In this document: positions 10,701 to 23,800 of the stretch, in pieces
How positions within the stretch are numbered: the stretch's first letter is position 1
How the letters are laid out: every line of letters starts with the position of its first letter
Source of the DNA: Telopea speciosissima
Taxonomy: Eukaryota > Streptophyta > Magnoliopsida > Proteales > Proteaceae
Reading direction: 5' to 3'
NCBI RefSeq assembly: GCF_018873765.1
Contig: NC_057918.1
Location: 9,370,862 to 9,434,861, forward strand
DNA length: 64,000 nt
The notes under the pieces: model-generated
Databases searched by the model: none
What the model saw: only the letters and a program-made list of their open reading frames with translations
Told to the model about the DNA's origin: nothing
Made by a program: the position numbers and the translations under genes

Positions 10701-13700
10701 CAAAAACTCCAACATCAATGCGTTTGAGTAATTGGAAAGACTACTATGAATGGAGATGCCTCCCACTCCATTCACCTGTTGCTTTGCTTCTTCAGTGGGT
10801 ATGATATGCTTTTTATTTTAATAGTTGAACTTTGGGTTACTACTGTCAACACCAGCTCTTGAAATGAGTTTGACCTATGTCAATGAACCCTGTCTGTATA
10901 AAAATTGATAAAGGGAAATAAAGAAAGAAAAAATGTTCACAATGATTTTGTTTTTATTTATTTCTCTTTATTTGTTATGTTGACTTATTCTTAAACCTTT
11001 TGCGCTGTTTGTAACTACTTATTGTGCTTTTTATTTCAGACAGTTACTATATATCATGCCATACAACTTGCTGCTGTAAGAAACTCAACTAATGAAAATA
11101 GCAACAAACTGTACATACACTATCTAGGTATATCTCAGTTCCTGTGCCCTTCTGTTCCCTAGAAAATCATAATATAGAAATTGAATTTCTCTTCCCAACC
11201 TTTGCCTTATTTGTGCCATGTTTCGTTGTTTTTGAGTACCATATGTGGAACTGGAATAATTACCTTGTTGCGGTTGCCTTCTTAATTCCATGTGTTTAAT
11301 GAAGAAAGTTATATACATGTCAGCTTTTGACTTAACTGGCAAGTCATCTGTCTTTAACCATAAAAAAATTAAAGGATTTTTTAACTAAAGAATTGAGATT
11401 TATCCCAACCCTTCTGGAACTGGTATGCCATCAAAGAAGCAAAGATGCTCATTAAATGATGATTTAATTAAGTTCCATTGATGAGATATGTTTCTTGGTT
11501 TTGTAGTCAGTCGTTAACCTAGCATGTGACAAATGACACTTACCAATGGGATTATTCATGGAAGTGAAATGAATATACGCGAATGTAAGACAAAAAAGGA
11601 GTCTTGAAATAGGATCTGCAGCACAGCATATGATTAATCTGGCTTGGGCCAGATGAATTCCGAGTTGATTGCGGGACTAATTGAGCTTAATGGGCATTCC
11701 TGGCCCACCATGTGAGAGCAGTGTTTCTTGCCATTCTTGGTCATGACCAGTTAAAGCCTTCTCATTTATTGTAACCGTCAATTTTGGTTGATGGTTGTTG
11801 AAATTATTTCTTGTAACCGTCTTTTATTTGATACTTGTGTGGCATACGTAAATTATCGAATGCTAGCTTTGTATGATATTCTTCTGCATATCGGGTATTA
11901 ATTAAACACTATTAAATAGGTGTTCTGTTTCTTTTTTACATTGAAGTCCAAAAATGCTAGTCATGCATAGAATAAATTTCAGTACTGTAGCAAAGAATTG
12001 AATCAAACTAAAATCTTATTTTCAACTTTATAGCATTTATGTTATCTAAATTAAACCCAAGAATTTTCGTGTATGGTATTTATTTTCTCTCTGTTTCTTT
12101 GGATGAATTAAAACACAAATACGTTTCATCTTACATAGCTTTAAAAACAGGCTACCTGTTACTCGTAGATTATTCTTGATATTCTCACACTTTTTTGTAG
12201 CATTTGTCAATGGTCTAATGGGTTTTGGTAATGAAGACTTAAGACTTTTTTTTACACACTGATATAAAACCTAAGTTCATTACTATATTTACTTTGAAGG
12301 ATAATTTTGTTTAAGTTTTGCTAATCTATAAAATTTTCTTTCTGAACAATGTTTTAAGGGCCTGATAAAGAACTGCTTCAACTTGCTGTCTTTGGGGAGT
12401 TGAGAGCTCTTCTTCCCGGTATTCAGGTTCATATAGACCTTATTGGTCCAGCAGTTCCACAATTTAGGTTGGTTGGAGGCACTTCCTTTACAGTGTTCAG
12501 CTATTGTCTCCCTTGTCTCTCCCCGCCCCCACCCCCCCACCCCCGCGGGTAAAATGAATGTAGCATGTTAGAAAGTAGATTACTAATCATGGTTCATATT
12601 TTGAGATCAATGATGAGACCAGATTACTCTTCTTAAGAATTCAGTAGTTATTTCTTTCATCCTCTCAAAGTTATATCAGGATATTATTCTGCAGGTGTGT
12701 GTGCAAAGAGTTGGATATTTTGTATTTATAATTTGCTTGCTTTTTACCCATCTTGATAGTATTATTCCCCTCAAGCAAAAAAATGCTTCCCCCAAAATTG
12801 GGCAAGTTCAGAGTAAAATCATGCCTGTCCTCAAAGGTTCCTATCCTGGTTAGAGACACCCCCTTATGGTGCATGAATGACCTTTCTGCCTTTCTGTCAA
12901 ATACTGTTCCTCCATCCCTTTGATGAAAGGCTCAATCTCCCATTGAGGTGTCTTGGAGCCTATTCTCACTATACTGTCAACAGTTCCTTCAATGTGCAAT
13001 CCTCTTCAGTCTTCACCAGTGCTATCAGTGTTAATTGTTGAACATGCCAAAATCATGTTAGTGGTTTCTTACTTAATCACCTGGTGTCCTATGAAACTGT
13101 AGCTTTTAAGTTCCATTAGGTATTGGGAAGACCTTGCCAAGATGGAAAATTTTGTTTAAAGATGAAATGCTGCTACTTCAGTTGTCTAAACTGTAAACCT
13201 AGACCAAAAAAGGAGAAGAGTCGAAAATGAAGACAACCGAAAGGAGGGAGGTTGGGAGGAAGGGAAGATCCTTTAATCTTTATAGTATCAATGTTGTATC
13301 TCTCACATTTTTGTCTCATCATTTCAATTTGCAAGGGTCTTTCCCCTCATATCTCTAACCTACTTTGAAACACAGTTTCTTGATAACCCATTCCATTTAT
13401 AGGTGATCCTATAACTCTGTAGATGCATTTTGCATGTTTCTCCCTTGCTCTTTAAAACCTGCTGATGAATAGGATTTTATTATTCTTTTGAGAGAAGAGG
13501 GTTTTCACCATACCAATACTTGATCCTTGGTTTCCAAGGTACCACACAAAGGTTTTGACCATTGGAGCAACCAAAGGATTTTATTATTCTTTTGGCTGTC
13601 TGATGGCTATTTACTGGCTCATGCCATTTATTCTTGTGTTTTCTGTGTTTTGAAAGTAGGGATGGAGAAAGGATTGATCTCTGCAGGTATGCTCGTTGTA

Positions 13701-14647
13701 CGGAGATAGATTGTGCTTGTAAATCTTCAACTGAGAATGCTAGCTTGGGAGTATCAAATGGCATAAATTCACCTGTGACTCTGCAACTCCATAAAGGTTT
13801 TTATCATGAACGGCATAGAGAAATAGTGAAGGTTCTCTCTCTCTCTCTCTCACTCACAGTGTGTGTTTTGCATGCAGGGACAGTGTGTGTGTGTGAACAC
13901 AAGCATGCATGAATGGGTGTGTGTTATGTTGTCTTAGTGTTGTTCATTGTGGGCCATCTTTCCTAATATAGAGTGCATATTGGAGTAAAAATTATGTGGA
14001 TAAGTGGATTCTTCATCAGCAGCATGCTCATTATTTCTTGTTTCATGTGCAGGATTCCTTTCCTCACTTGGTTGTTGCTTCAAATGCTGGTATTGCTGCC
14101 TATTCTAGCTGGTTACCAACTTTAGTATGTCTTCTTCTTTCTCTTCTTTTGGAAATGAAAGATTATAGTATTCTGTATTTGCTCTGGAAGATTTTCGGTT
14201 AAAGTTCTTTCCTGTTTGGGTTCAACTAAGTGCTTTTCTATTGCGTTCTTGTTAATTAAACACTGAAATGGTTTCAATCTAAGGGGTTAGCTGTAAAATC
14301 TTTATTTCCTTTGTTATGATTTGTAAAAAAAATTTATGCAGGAGCTTATAAAGGAGATGAATGTACCAGCAATTTTTTCTGATTACTGTGAAGAAGCTGC
14401 AAATCTGGCTGCTTGTTGCATAAGCTCTGTAACTGGCCGTCCTCTTGGGATTCCTGTGCGTGCAATTTATAAACCCCTGGTTTGATGATTTGGAAGAAGT
14501 TAATGTTTACTGAATTAATTGATTAGATCTAATGGTTGGTCCTCATTTGGGCAGATTCAAATAAACCCATTCAGGCAACCAATGGTGGTGGAAGATAGTT
14601 CTTTGTTCCTCCCTTGCTATTCAAATTGCTTCATCTTTGGGATGTGA
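7772..14647 (+). CDS. Plant MYND zinc-finger protein, MYND-15-like
   Basis: Encodes a 376-aa protein resembling the plant family annotated as 'zinc finger MYND domain-containing protein 15-like' (Arabidopsis At1g70160 and At4g27020 type, by recall). Exons: 7772-7873, 8478-8591, 8684-8802, 10565-10611, 10698-10798, 11040-11127, 12359-12467, 13660-13831, 14053-14124, 14342-14455, 14555-14647. The N-terminal MYND zinc finger (residues ~12-50) is split by intron 1: CIGPPTRRCGRCGVVAYCS, then HWSDHKEEC supplies the last His and Cys. MYND fingers usually bind proline-rich peptides. The rest carries the family's conserved segments (GMWRYECHCGAS, LPGIQVHIDLIGP, VASNAGIAAYSSWLPT, FSDYCEEAANLAACCIS) and the C-terminus PCYSNCFIFGM. 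Molecular role is unknown as far as I can say. The start is the only ATG upstream of the finger. Introns are long (up to 1.8 kb). Confidence 0.92.
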
Positions 14648-15949
14648 AGAGGGTGTTTGAAGCTTTAATGACCATTTGAAGATATAGTTTTCACTGCATT
14701 GGTCTAGTATTTCCACCCAAAGAAAGCAATGGGAACAGAGATATAAGCACCTTGAGAATGTCCTTCAATTTATCTTCTGATGTATTTAATGCAGGATGGT
14801 AGCGAAGTGGAGCATTATGACTGGAAGGCTACTAAGCTAAGTTGCGAATAGGAAAAATGGATACATCTAGTTATATAGTATTTGATTTTTGCTCAATGAA
14901 GCTTTAACATTATGAGAATATTCATTTAGCCTTTGGCTATGAAGGCTGACAAGTAAGAAAGATGGATACATGTCCTACATTTAGATGGGGATATGGAGCT
15001 ATACATTATTTTCTTATTTCCTCTTATTATTTTTTATTGGGTTGGGGGGGGGGGGGGGTGTTGGTATCCCCCAGCAATGCATCATGTAATGTGTACAAGA
15101 TATGAGCATAGTTTCTTTAATGAGAATGCAGTTACTATCTTGAAAGGCTTTATCATGCCGCATCCTTACGGTGTTTCCCAATAGTCATTTTACATTGTCG
15201 CCTTTTAATTAGTTGATTTTGTTTTCGGTTCAAATTATCACTGCATAAGTGTGTATTTGTTTCTTTGTCCCTTTCAGATATCTTGTTTATTCTTCCCTCA
15301 TGAATGCGTGGAAGATGATAAAACATAATATTAGCACCGCAATGAAGCCGATGTGTATCTGGTATTTATTCAGTGTCTGGTGTTTCATTGAAGGTAATCT
15401 TTCAAATTATAAGCTTCTTCCTGAACTTTTACAACTTTTTTGACTGATAAAAATATAGTATAGTTGGTTTGACATTGGTCACCTTGTTTGTTCCAATGAT
15501 CTAAATTCGTTTCTGTCAGAGCATATATTCAATAGTTAATGCAAACCCTTATGTACTTAAATTTAAGTAGAATTCTTGTTACTCCAAAAGAATCAAAACA
15601 TTCTTGACTGAAATTTTCTAATACCTCTGAATCATCTTCTTCTAGAAGTTGAGTTGTGAGTTTCTGGCTTATGAACTAAAGTAAACAAGAACCCAAGTTC
15701 CCTATATTTTAAAGGGAAAAGCTCATTGTCACTTAGGTTAGGTAGGTTACCCCAGGCCACAACCGTTATCACTACAGTGACAAGAGTGAGAGATTCCATT
15801 ACCCGCCCCGATTTCTGTGCTCACTCTCTCCCTCTTGTCTTGAACAGTGGAAGTGATACTTTGTGCGCTGATCAAAGGATTAATGCATGTTTACTTCCAT
15901 GAACTGAACAATCCTGCCACCCAAGGGTGGATAGATTTTTCATCTCCTC

Positions 15950-16081
15950 CACGGTGGTAAACAAATTGAAGTGATCGTGGGTTCAAGTCAGGAAATAGGC
16001 TTTTTGCAAAGCAGAGGCTATATACATTATGACCCTCCCCTAACCTCGTAGTAGTGGGAGTCTAATGTGCTGGGTACGTGC
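15950..16081 (+). mobile_element. Worn Au-type SINE, 3' part
   Basis: The segment follows the Au SINE body in order: GTGATCGTGGGTTCAAGTC (B-box-like), then TTTGCAAAGCAGAGGCTATA, then ACATTATGACCCTCCCC, then GTAGTGGGAG and TGCTGGGTACG. The 5' tRNA-like head is too diverged to place. It matches the better-kept minus-strand copy at 45206-45371. No target duplication is clear, so it is older than that copy. Confidence 0.7.
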
Positions 16082-16712
16082 TCCCGAAAAGAATTGAAAT
16101 GAAGATTTTGAAAAGGAGATGAATAATACAATGGATTTCCATTTGTAGTGCTTTTGGAAGTCAATGTTATTTTACAAATGGAGAGGGCTTTCATGCTTGA
16201 TTCTTCCCACGCCACGCCAATGGCAATGCTTATTTCGTGAATAAGGGTCCACAATTGTTATTTGTTAAGAGGAGAGAAAATTAAAATTTGAATAAAACAA
16301 TCCTGTGAGAGAGAAGGATTACGTTAAGGGACAGCATGGGAATCTTCCTCAATTTACGCAGGAGATAGAAGCTCGATCTTCGTAAGGGATTTGGATTTTG
16401 GGATCTCACGAGACCTATTTCAGTTGTGGGGCGGGTCATTTAACAAATCGGATTGTAAAATGGGTTTCTCCATTTGAAATTATGTGCAACAATCGTCAAC
16501 CGCAGGATCTCTAGAGGCCATGTGGCATTTTATGGAGGCCGCACTGCCACTGCACTGTAGAGGATTTTTATTGTTTCCTAACTATATTGGATCTCATGTG
16601 GAGAATCAGAAGTTATGACGAAATGAATTTTTTGACCTCCACTTGTGACAACACTTCGAGGAGAGCAATGAAAATGAGTTCCAACTCATTTTGTCATTGT
16701 CACTAGGTAGGT

Positions 16713-16738
16713 TTTCATCAAAAAAAAAAAAAAAAAAA
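16713..16738 (+). mobile_element. Tail-only LINE insertion (15-bp TSD)
   Basis: TTTCATC plus about 19 A lies between two perfect copies of TGTCACTAGGTAGGT (16698-16712 and 16739-16753). A 15-bp duplication flanking a poly(A) tail is characteristic of L1-type insertion. Only the last few bases of the donor 3' end were copied. Confidence 0.7.
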
Positions 16739-17843
16739 TGTCACTAGGTAGGTGAAATTCAAGTCAAACTACTTCAAAATTTAAAAAGATACTAATGTGA
16801 AGATGGTGATTCATGCTCCATTGGGAGTCTTAGACTCGGTTTAGTTGTATGGAAAATTATAGGGAAGAGAAGTGAAAATTTCAAATGTAAAAATGAGATT
16901 TTTGTAATAATTACTTTACATGATTATGACACTAATTCAAAGTCATTCCATATTTAGTTATTGAATTCTATTTTATTTTGCATCTAAATTCCTTGGATTT
17001 GAAAAGTAAAATAAAAAATATATTCATAATCAAATATGATAAATATTTAAATAATTTATACAATCATATTGAATAATAATTATAAATTTCTCCTTTTTAA
17101 GTATAAAAAAGTTTACTTCCCCTTCCTTTTAGTTTCCCTTGCAACTAAATGGACTGAGTTCCAAACAACTGGAAAATATACTTTATTTTTTGGGGGGGGA
17201 GCACTTTGGTAAAGGGTTTGTGAGAGTTTCATTGAATATGTCATGGATTCGGGACTGAACCTAGACACAAGACAATACAATCAAACTCGGGTACGTGGTT
17301 TGAGAAATCAGAGTTGGATCACCGATTTCGGTCGAATTGGATAAGAATCGGCCTATCCTGATTTCAATTCTAGTAGATATTCATATTGAATTTTAGGGTT
17401 CAGGTCAATTCCGGTCGATCCTCAATCGATTCCAACTAAACTGGAATTTTAATCAACGGATACTGAACCCTTTGAACCATGCTGTGATGTATCTATAGCA
17501 GTATTACCTTTAGCTCATAATGAAACCATCCCCAGCTCGCACCAACCTGACAACCTGGCCCGGCCCAAATGGAAATAAACCAACGAGAGAGAGAGAGAGA
17601 GTAAATGCCTAAATGGCAACAAATAATTAAGAAAGAAAGAAAGAACCAAATTGGGTGGCTGTGGCCATCATGGAATCGTGGAGCAACGGGGACATGTGGC
17701 CATGTGGGTGTGGGGCTGGGATTGAGATTTTGTTGTAAAAGAAAGAAAAGAAGGCGAAGATAGAGAGAGGCAGATTGAAGGCAACCCAAAAAAAAAAGAA
17801 AAAAAAGTGGCGTTAGCAGAGGCGTCGATTTGGCCCGGGCTTT

Positions 17844-20800
17844 ATGGCGGCCACTGCTAAAGCTTACCTGCTGTCTCGCTTCAGTTCCAACGACCTCTCA
17901 CTCCTCAGACCTTTCCAATCCCCTCCACCAATACCTCTCTTCTCCTGTCATCTCCTCCTCATCCGCCCTTTACTTCCCTCCATCACCCTCACCACCACCA
18001 ATTCCTCGAACTGTAAGAATCGCTCCTCCTCTCCTCCGATTCTCAATTGTCTTGTATCGGGTGTCGACGGTGGTGGCGTTGCGGACGACTTTGTATCCAT
18101 CAGAAAGTCTGGATTCGATCGAGAGTTTTCTGTAATCGCCACTATGCTTAAACGCATCGAACCCCTCGATACCTCCGTTATCTCCAAGGGCGTCTCTGCA
18201 GCCGCAAGGGATTCCATGAAGCGGACAATCTCCACGATGCTCGGATTGCTTCCTTCTGATCAATTCTCCGTCACCATCAGTGTTTCTAGGCGTCCCCTCG
18301 ATCGCCTCCTTGTATCCGCCATCATTACCGGGTATTTACTATTGCTGCACTATTGGGTGGCGGCACTACTACTGCTGCTGGGTTCAACCATTAATTTGGA
18401 AAATTGGGTTTGAGTGTGAATTGGTTCTTTTTATTGGTAATCTGTCAGGTATACTCTTTGGAATGCGGAATATAGGGTTTCTTTGATGAGGAACTTCGAC
18501 ATCTCTCCCGGGAGTTCTGGAGATTCGGTTCATTCTCATGGCTGTGGGGTTTCAGACATGGAGTATCAGAACAGGGAAGGTACGGGTGTTGAGGTTGATG
18601 TGGATACCTGCAGTGAATTTGCAATGGACAGAAGCGTTCCCCCGGGTTTGGGGGACTTGTCGCCCGAGGCTTTGAATTACATTGCAGAGCTAAAATCCGA
18701 GCTGGCTACAATTGAGAAGGTTGAAATTCCCTTTTTCTCTGGCACACACATATTTGCATCTTTGCTATGTGCAGCCGTGTTGGCTAACGTTTTTATGAAA
18801 ACAGGATATACTAACTCCAACAGGAAGTAGTAGCTGTTTATACCAAAAAGTTGCTTTCAATAATTCCAGAGGATTTTCTGGAAGATAAACTATTGATGGG
18901 CATTGCATTAGCATGATGTGTATTAAAACCTTTTATTTTATTGATTAACTGTGATATACTGCTTTAGTAAACTTGGGTTCAACTTGAACATCCCATTGTA
19001 ATTCAATACCCTTGGCATCAATGGTAGAAGTAGCCTTAATCTGTCATAACTATCTCATTCCTCATGTACATTAAGTATGGGCTTTCTTATTTCACCTGAT
19101 ATTTGTGCGTATTAATGCAGAAACTGATTCTCTTACCCACGAGAATGATATTGAAACACACAAAGGATATGAACTTATTGTTCTGTCTGTTGCTTAATTA
19201 CCTGAAAATACAATCAAGTTTCTCGATAAGATTATATGGAAAGAGATAAAAAGAATATTGTACATGTAGTATGTGTGATGCAAGCCCTAAAGATAAGACA
19301 GGTGGAAGTTTAGGAGAAGAATTGAAAGAGTGATCTTTTGTACCGATTTTCAGCTATCTTGGAGTCTTTTCTGCTTGCATGATCCACAAGTGTGTGTGTG
19401 TGTTGGGGGTGGTGGTGGTGGTGGTTCGGTGGATCTGGATTTTGTGTGCAGTGACTGCAGTCATAGTGCTTGGTTTGTTAAAGAGGATCACTGAAATAGT
19501 TTGCTAAATATTCAATAGTAGGGTGCAAGTTCGGCTGAATTCAGGTTTGACTTTGAATCAAATTGATGGACCAGGTTGGGTTCAGGCTCAATTTGGTTCA
19601 AAATTTATCGATTCCCAATCCAGGCCTGCCTGACTTGTACCCATAGTCAGTCAGTGTTGTATTCTATTTCTCTCGAGTCCTGTGGTTGCAGCAATATTTT
19701 TGTGTACATGCAGAAGAGCCTGGTGATAAATTCTTTTTAGTGTGGGGGTTCTACTTGGATATTCTCTAATTAATTGTAAGCTGGCTGTGGGAGTTATTAA
19801 TTTGAGTCATATATTGATTAGGAGTTTGCCCAAGTAGGAGTTGGTTTATTAACTATCCATATGAACAGCTATAAGGTGTTGCAAATCATGAATGAGATGA
19901 TTACACCTAAATTGCTTTGAATGATTACACCTAAGTAGGAGTTTCTTCTCTTACTCCTTTATTTTAGAAGACTTGCTATTATCGAGCTGCACGGCCAGCC
20001 TCCATAATGAAAGCCCATCCATTTTCATCAGCCGCCACTGGCTTCAAAACATTCATCAAGCTCTAACTTTTCTTCCTAACAAGAAATAATGTACCATACA
20101 ATCCTAGCCAAGATGATATTTTTCTTCCGAATGCCTGTTTTTGCCATGAAACAACCAATTTCACCTAACAAGTATGATGTAGGAGCGCTTCTATGGATCG
20201 GGCCGAACCTGTTTGGGAACCCAGATGTGGATGAACCTGGTCCAATTTGCCTCTGTGCACTAGTAGGATATTTTACGATTTTTATTTATTTCTATTTTGG
20301 GATTAACATGTAATCTTTTATTTTGATAGGTTACATAGGAGATACCTACTAGGATTTAGTTTCCTAATTAATTTGAGTATCCAAATTAGAATAGGTTTCC
20401 TTTTATACATGTATGCATGCTAATAGATTCAGATTGGAATAGAATAATTGAGTTATTATGGTTAAAGCCTGCGTGGCTGTAGTTTGTGTGAACCCCCCCT
20501 CTCTCTCCCAGCTATTCTTCTTCTTCCCCTTCCCTGCGAGACCCTTCCGTCCCTTCTCTTTTTCATTCTTCTTCTTCTCCTCCTTGTATCTCTGGTTTTA
20601 TTTTCCCCAATCCCTTGTTCTGTCGCACAAACAGCCCTCATGTTTGTGGGTTGTTGTCTCTCATATCCTCCTATTTCTTCCTCATATGTTAGGCATGGAT
20701 TGTCTATCCATAGGTGACCTTAACCTCTGAATCTCAGATCCGAAATCTTTCCCTGTGGTGGAATATCAAACTGACAACAAATCTGATCTCTGTTCCATCG

Positions 20801-23800
20801 CCTGGCTTAGTTTCAGCAGTTCTTTATCTCTTTCATAGTTGCTGTTTGAGTTGTTGGTGGTGTGCATTCAAGACCTCGTCAGTACCGACTTCCCCTTGAG
20901 TCAGCAGGCTCGACTGAAGCATATAGAAGGAGTTCTCTCCTTTGCGAGGTGCTGGATTTCCGCCATTTCAGTTCATTCCCAAGGTAGAAGACGATACTTC
21001 TTTTTCCCCTTTTAATTAAACCCTTTTACAGCTCAAGTTCCAAAAATACCCGTCCTTTGTTCTTATTCAAGATTTCAAGCCCCTACCCTTTAATTTATTT
21101 TCTTCAAAGTTAGTCCTAAATCTATAAATCAATACCTTTTGTTCCTACCCAATAGCCTTTTAAATTCTGTTTAATTACATCCCTGCCACTCCCTCTTGAT
21201 AATTTCAGTTTATTACAAAATTGACCATCGTTTCCTTGTAATTTAGGTAGTTGGTAACTGAGTGGGCCCATAGCGAACCCAATTGGGTTTTGTATCCCGG
21301 GTTCCGCATCACACTCCAGGAAAATGATTTGTCTTAGTCTCATAGTCTAGTTATCCAATCCAATCATTCCAATTATTTGTTTATTTTAAGCAAAGAGGAA
21401 GAGTTGGGGGAAATAAAATTGGAGGGGTTGAGCTGCCCCTGGCTCCGAATGGATTGTTACTGTAACCTGTATTGGGCCCTTTTTAGATTCTGGTCTGTCA
21501 TATGGAGCCCCGGAAATATTTTTAAGCAAGGGTCCAAAAGAACAAACCCTTTCCAGTAACTTAATCATGAAGAAGAGGCTGTAGCTCTGGTGCTCAAAAA
21601 GTATTTTGTTTGTCCATTCTGCACATGTCATTCTATGGCAAGAGGGATCAGTTGTCAATGAATATTCCCCTCATGCCCAAAGTTAATCTCTCTCTTATAA
21701 ATTCAAGATTCATAGTGAACCCATTTAGTATCAACCTTACATGAGAACAGTAACGTGGACATCCTATATCATCAATATGTGTAGTTGGTTTAAGTTACTT
21801 ACATCTTTCTAGTACTACCATCATAGTTGGATCTGTTCTCCAACACAAAAAACTTGTTGGTTGCAAGATATATTGTGATATTGAAGGACTTTGTTCTTAT
21901 CTTCCATTTTTATTTGTTGTTCTTGTCGCATGAATAATCATTGATTACAGAAATCCGTTTGCTTGATGTTAACTATGATGAGTTAACATCATGATGAGTT
22001 ATTCATCCAAAAAAAAACTATGATGAGTGTACATAGTATATGCTCCTGTTCCAACCTCACATCTGGATGGTATGATACCTCATTGAATATTTAGATGACA
22101 AGGTTTGTGTTCTCTCAGGAATTCAATGCTCAAAAGCAGGAAAATTTGCACTTGGAATATGATGGGGAAGGAAATAACGATTTGTTAGAGTACCTTCGAA
22201 CTTTGGAACCAAATATGGTATTGACTTAGATTGATTTACATTACCACTTTTTTAAAACAGTTTGTGTACTTCAAACCAATAGTGCATCTCTCATACTTTC
22301 TAACATCTCTTTTTACTCTAATGATTTGAACAGGTGACTGAACTATCTCGTCCATCATCTTCAGAGGTTGGGGAAGTTATTCATGAACTTGTTCAAAACG
22401 TACTGCCAAAGTTGTTTAAAGATGATACCTCCTCCAGTTTCCTGGAAGATTCAGCTAGAGAGAAAACAGAGAACCTACCAGATGGTGATATTGAGCTTTG
22501 CGATACTATAGGAACTTCTCGGGATTACCTTGCGAAACTGCTATTCTGGTTTGCTCCACATACTTTGGCAGTCATCTTGTATTATTGTCAATAATGCATA
22601 TAATTACACTTATTTTCCAAGTTGGACTCTATGATTTTACTGTATTCATAATCTGCAGGCCCACGATACATGTGATTATAACTTAAATGTTGGTCTGAAT
22701 GAACTAGTGAAAGATGCCACTGTTCTACAATGGAAACTTCATATGAACCATTCCTGCTCCACCCCAACAGAAAAAAAGGAGAGGGGGGAGGTGTCCTTTA
22801 CGGTGTAGGAAATAAACTAGCAATTAGAAGGGAGTATGAGAGCCTGAGTTCCAAGAAAGAAATTGAGCAAGAAGGAGATCAAACCTAATCAGAAGGAGCT
22901 TGAACCTTGGATCTGTAATTATAACCCCGCAACTTATATTACAATATTCCAGTTATTTGAACCTTAAAACTAGAGCAATGACTATTGTTTCATGGAAACA
23001 TGGTGACAATTCTTCCAAGTAGATGCTTTATGCCAGTGATTATGAGGCAAATACATGGTTTTATAACCATGCAAATTCACTCAAAAGGTGTTTCTTAAGT
23101 TACACATCTAGCTTCTTTAGTATGTGTTAAGAGATATGTAACACGATAGGGGGAGTCCCCCTATCGTGGATTCCTTTATTAGTTTATGTCTTAATTGTTA
23201 GTTTCCTAGTCTAAGTAAGTTTCTTGTTTTAGGCTTTAGGTTTAATTAGGTAAGACTTAAGAGTTATATTCCTTTTGTAATTCTGATTTGGTTTAATATA
23301 AATATATGTTGGCTAGTACGGTAGAATATAGATTCTATCGCACAACCCTTTTCTCCCACTGTTCTCTCTTCTTCTCCATCTCGTTCTCTCTTCTCTCTTC
23401 TCTTTTCTAGGCACTGGTTACAGGTTTTGGGATTATTTACATGGTATCAGAGCAACAACCAGTTGCCGGTTTGAGAGTCGTTTTTAGATTCGTTTGGTTT
23501 CAATGAAGATTCTTGTATGATGAAGCATGTGCCTATCGATTTGCTGCTGCTACTGCTATTGAGAGTGATCAAGTATTTCTACTGTTCCTGAACAAGGGTT
23601 TCGTATATTGAGACGATTGAAAATATACTACTATCGTTTGTAGACTGAAGGTTGTTCTGCTGCTAGGTTCTGCTAAGTGTTTCTTCGATCTGATTCGATA
23701 GCAACACCACTATTCTTGTTGCTAAGTGTTTCAATATGTGCTATGGTTGAATTGATTTGCTGATCTTGAATCGATTTTGCTGCCATACTTTTGCAGCTTC

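Larger units (their letters stand above)
14648..17843. other. Intergenic DNA between the MYND and DUF760 genes
   Basis: No gene is visible in about 3.2 kb. It holds a T-tract followed by a 14-G run (15043-15058), a worn SINE (about 15950-16081), a tail-only LINE insertion (16713-16738), AT-rich DNA (16850-17110), a degenerate 'ggtcgaattgg' patch (17290-17460) and a GA run (17585-17602). The last 200 bp should contain the DUF760 gene promoter and 5' leader. Confidence 0.6.

Noticed and set aside
17844-18263. Alternative overlapping frames at the DUF760 first exon
   Set aside because: Only the 17844 frame joins the downstream exons into the conserved protein; the others are GC-driven shadows.
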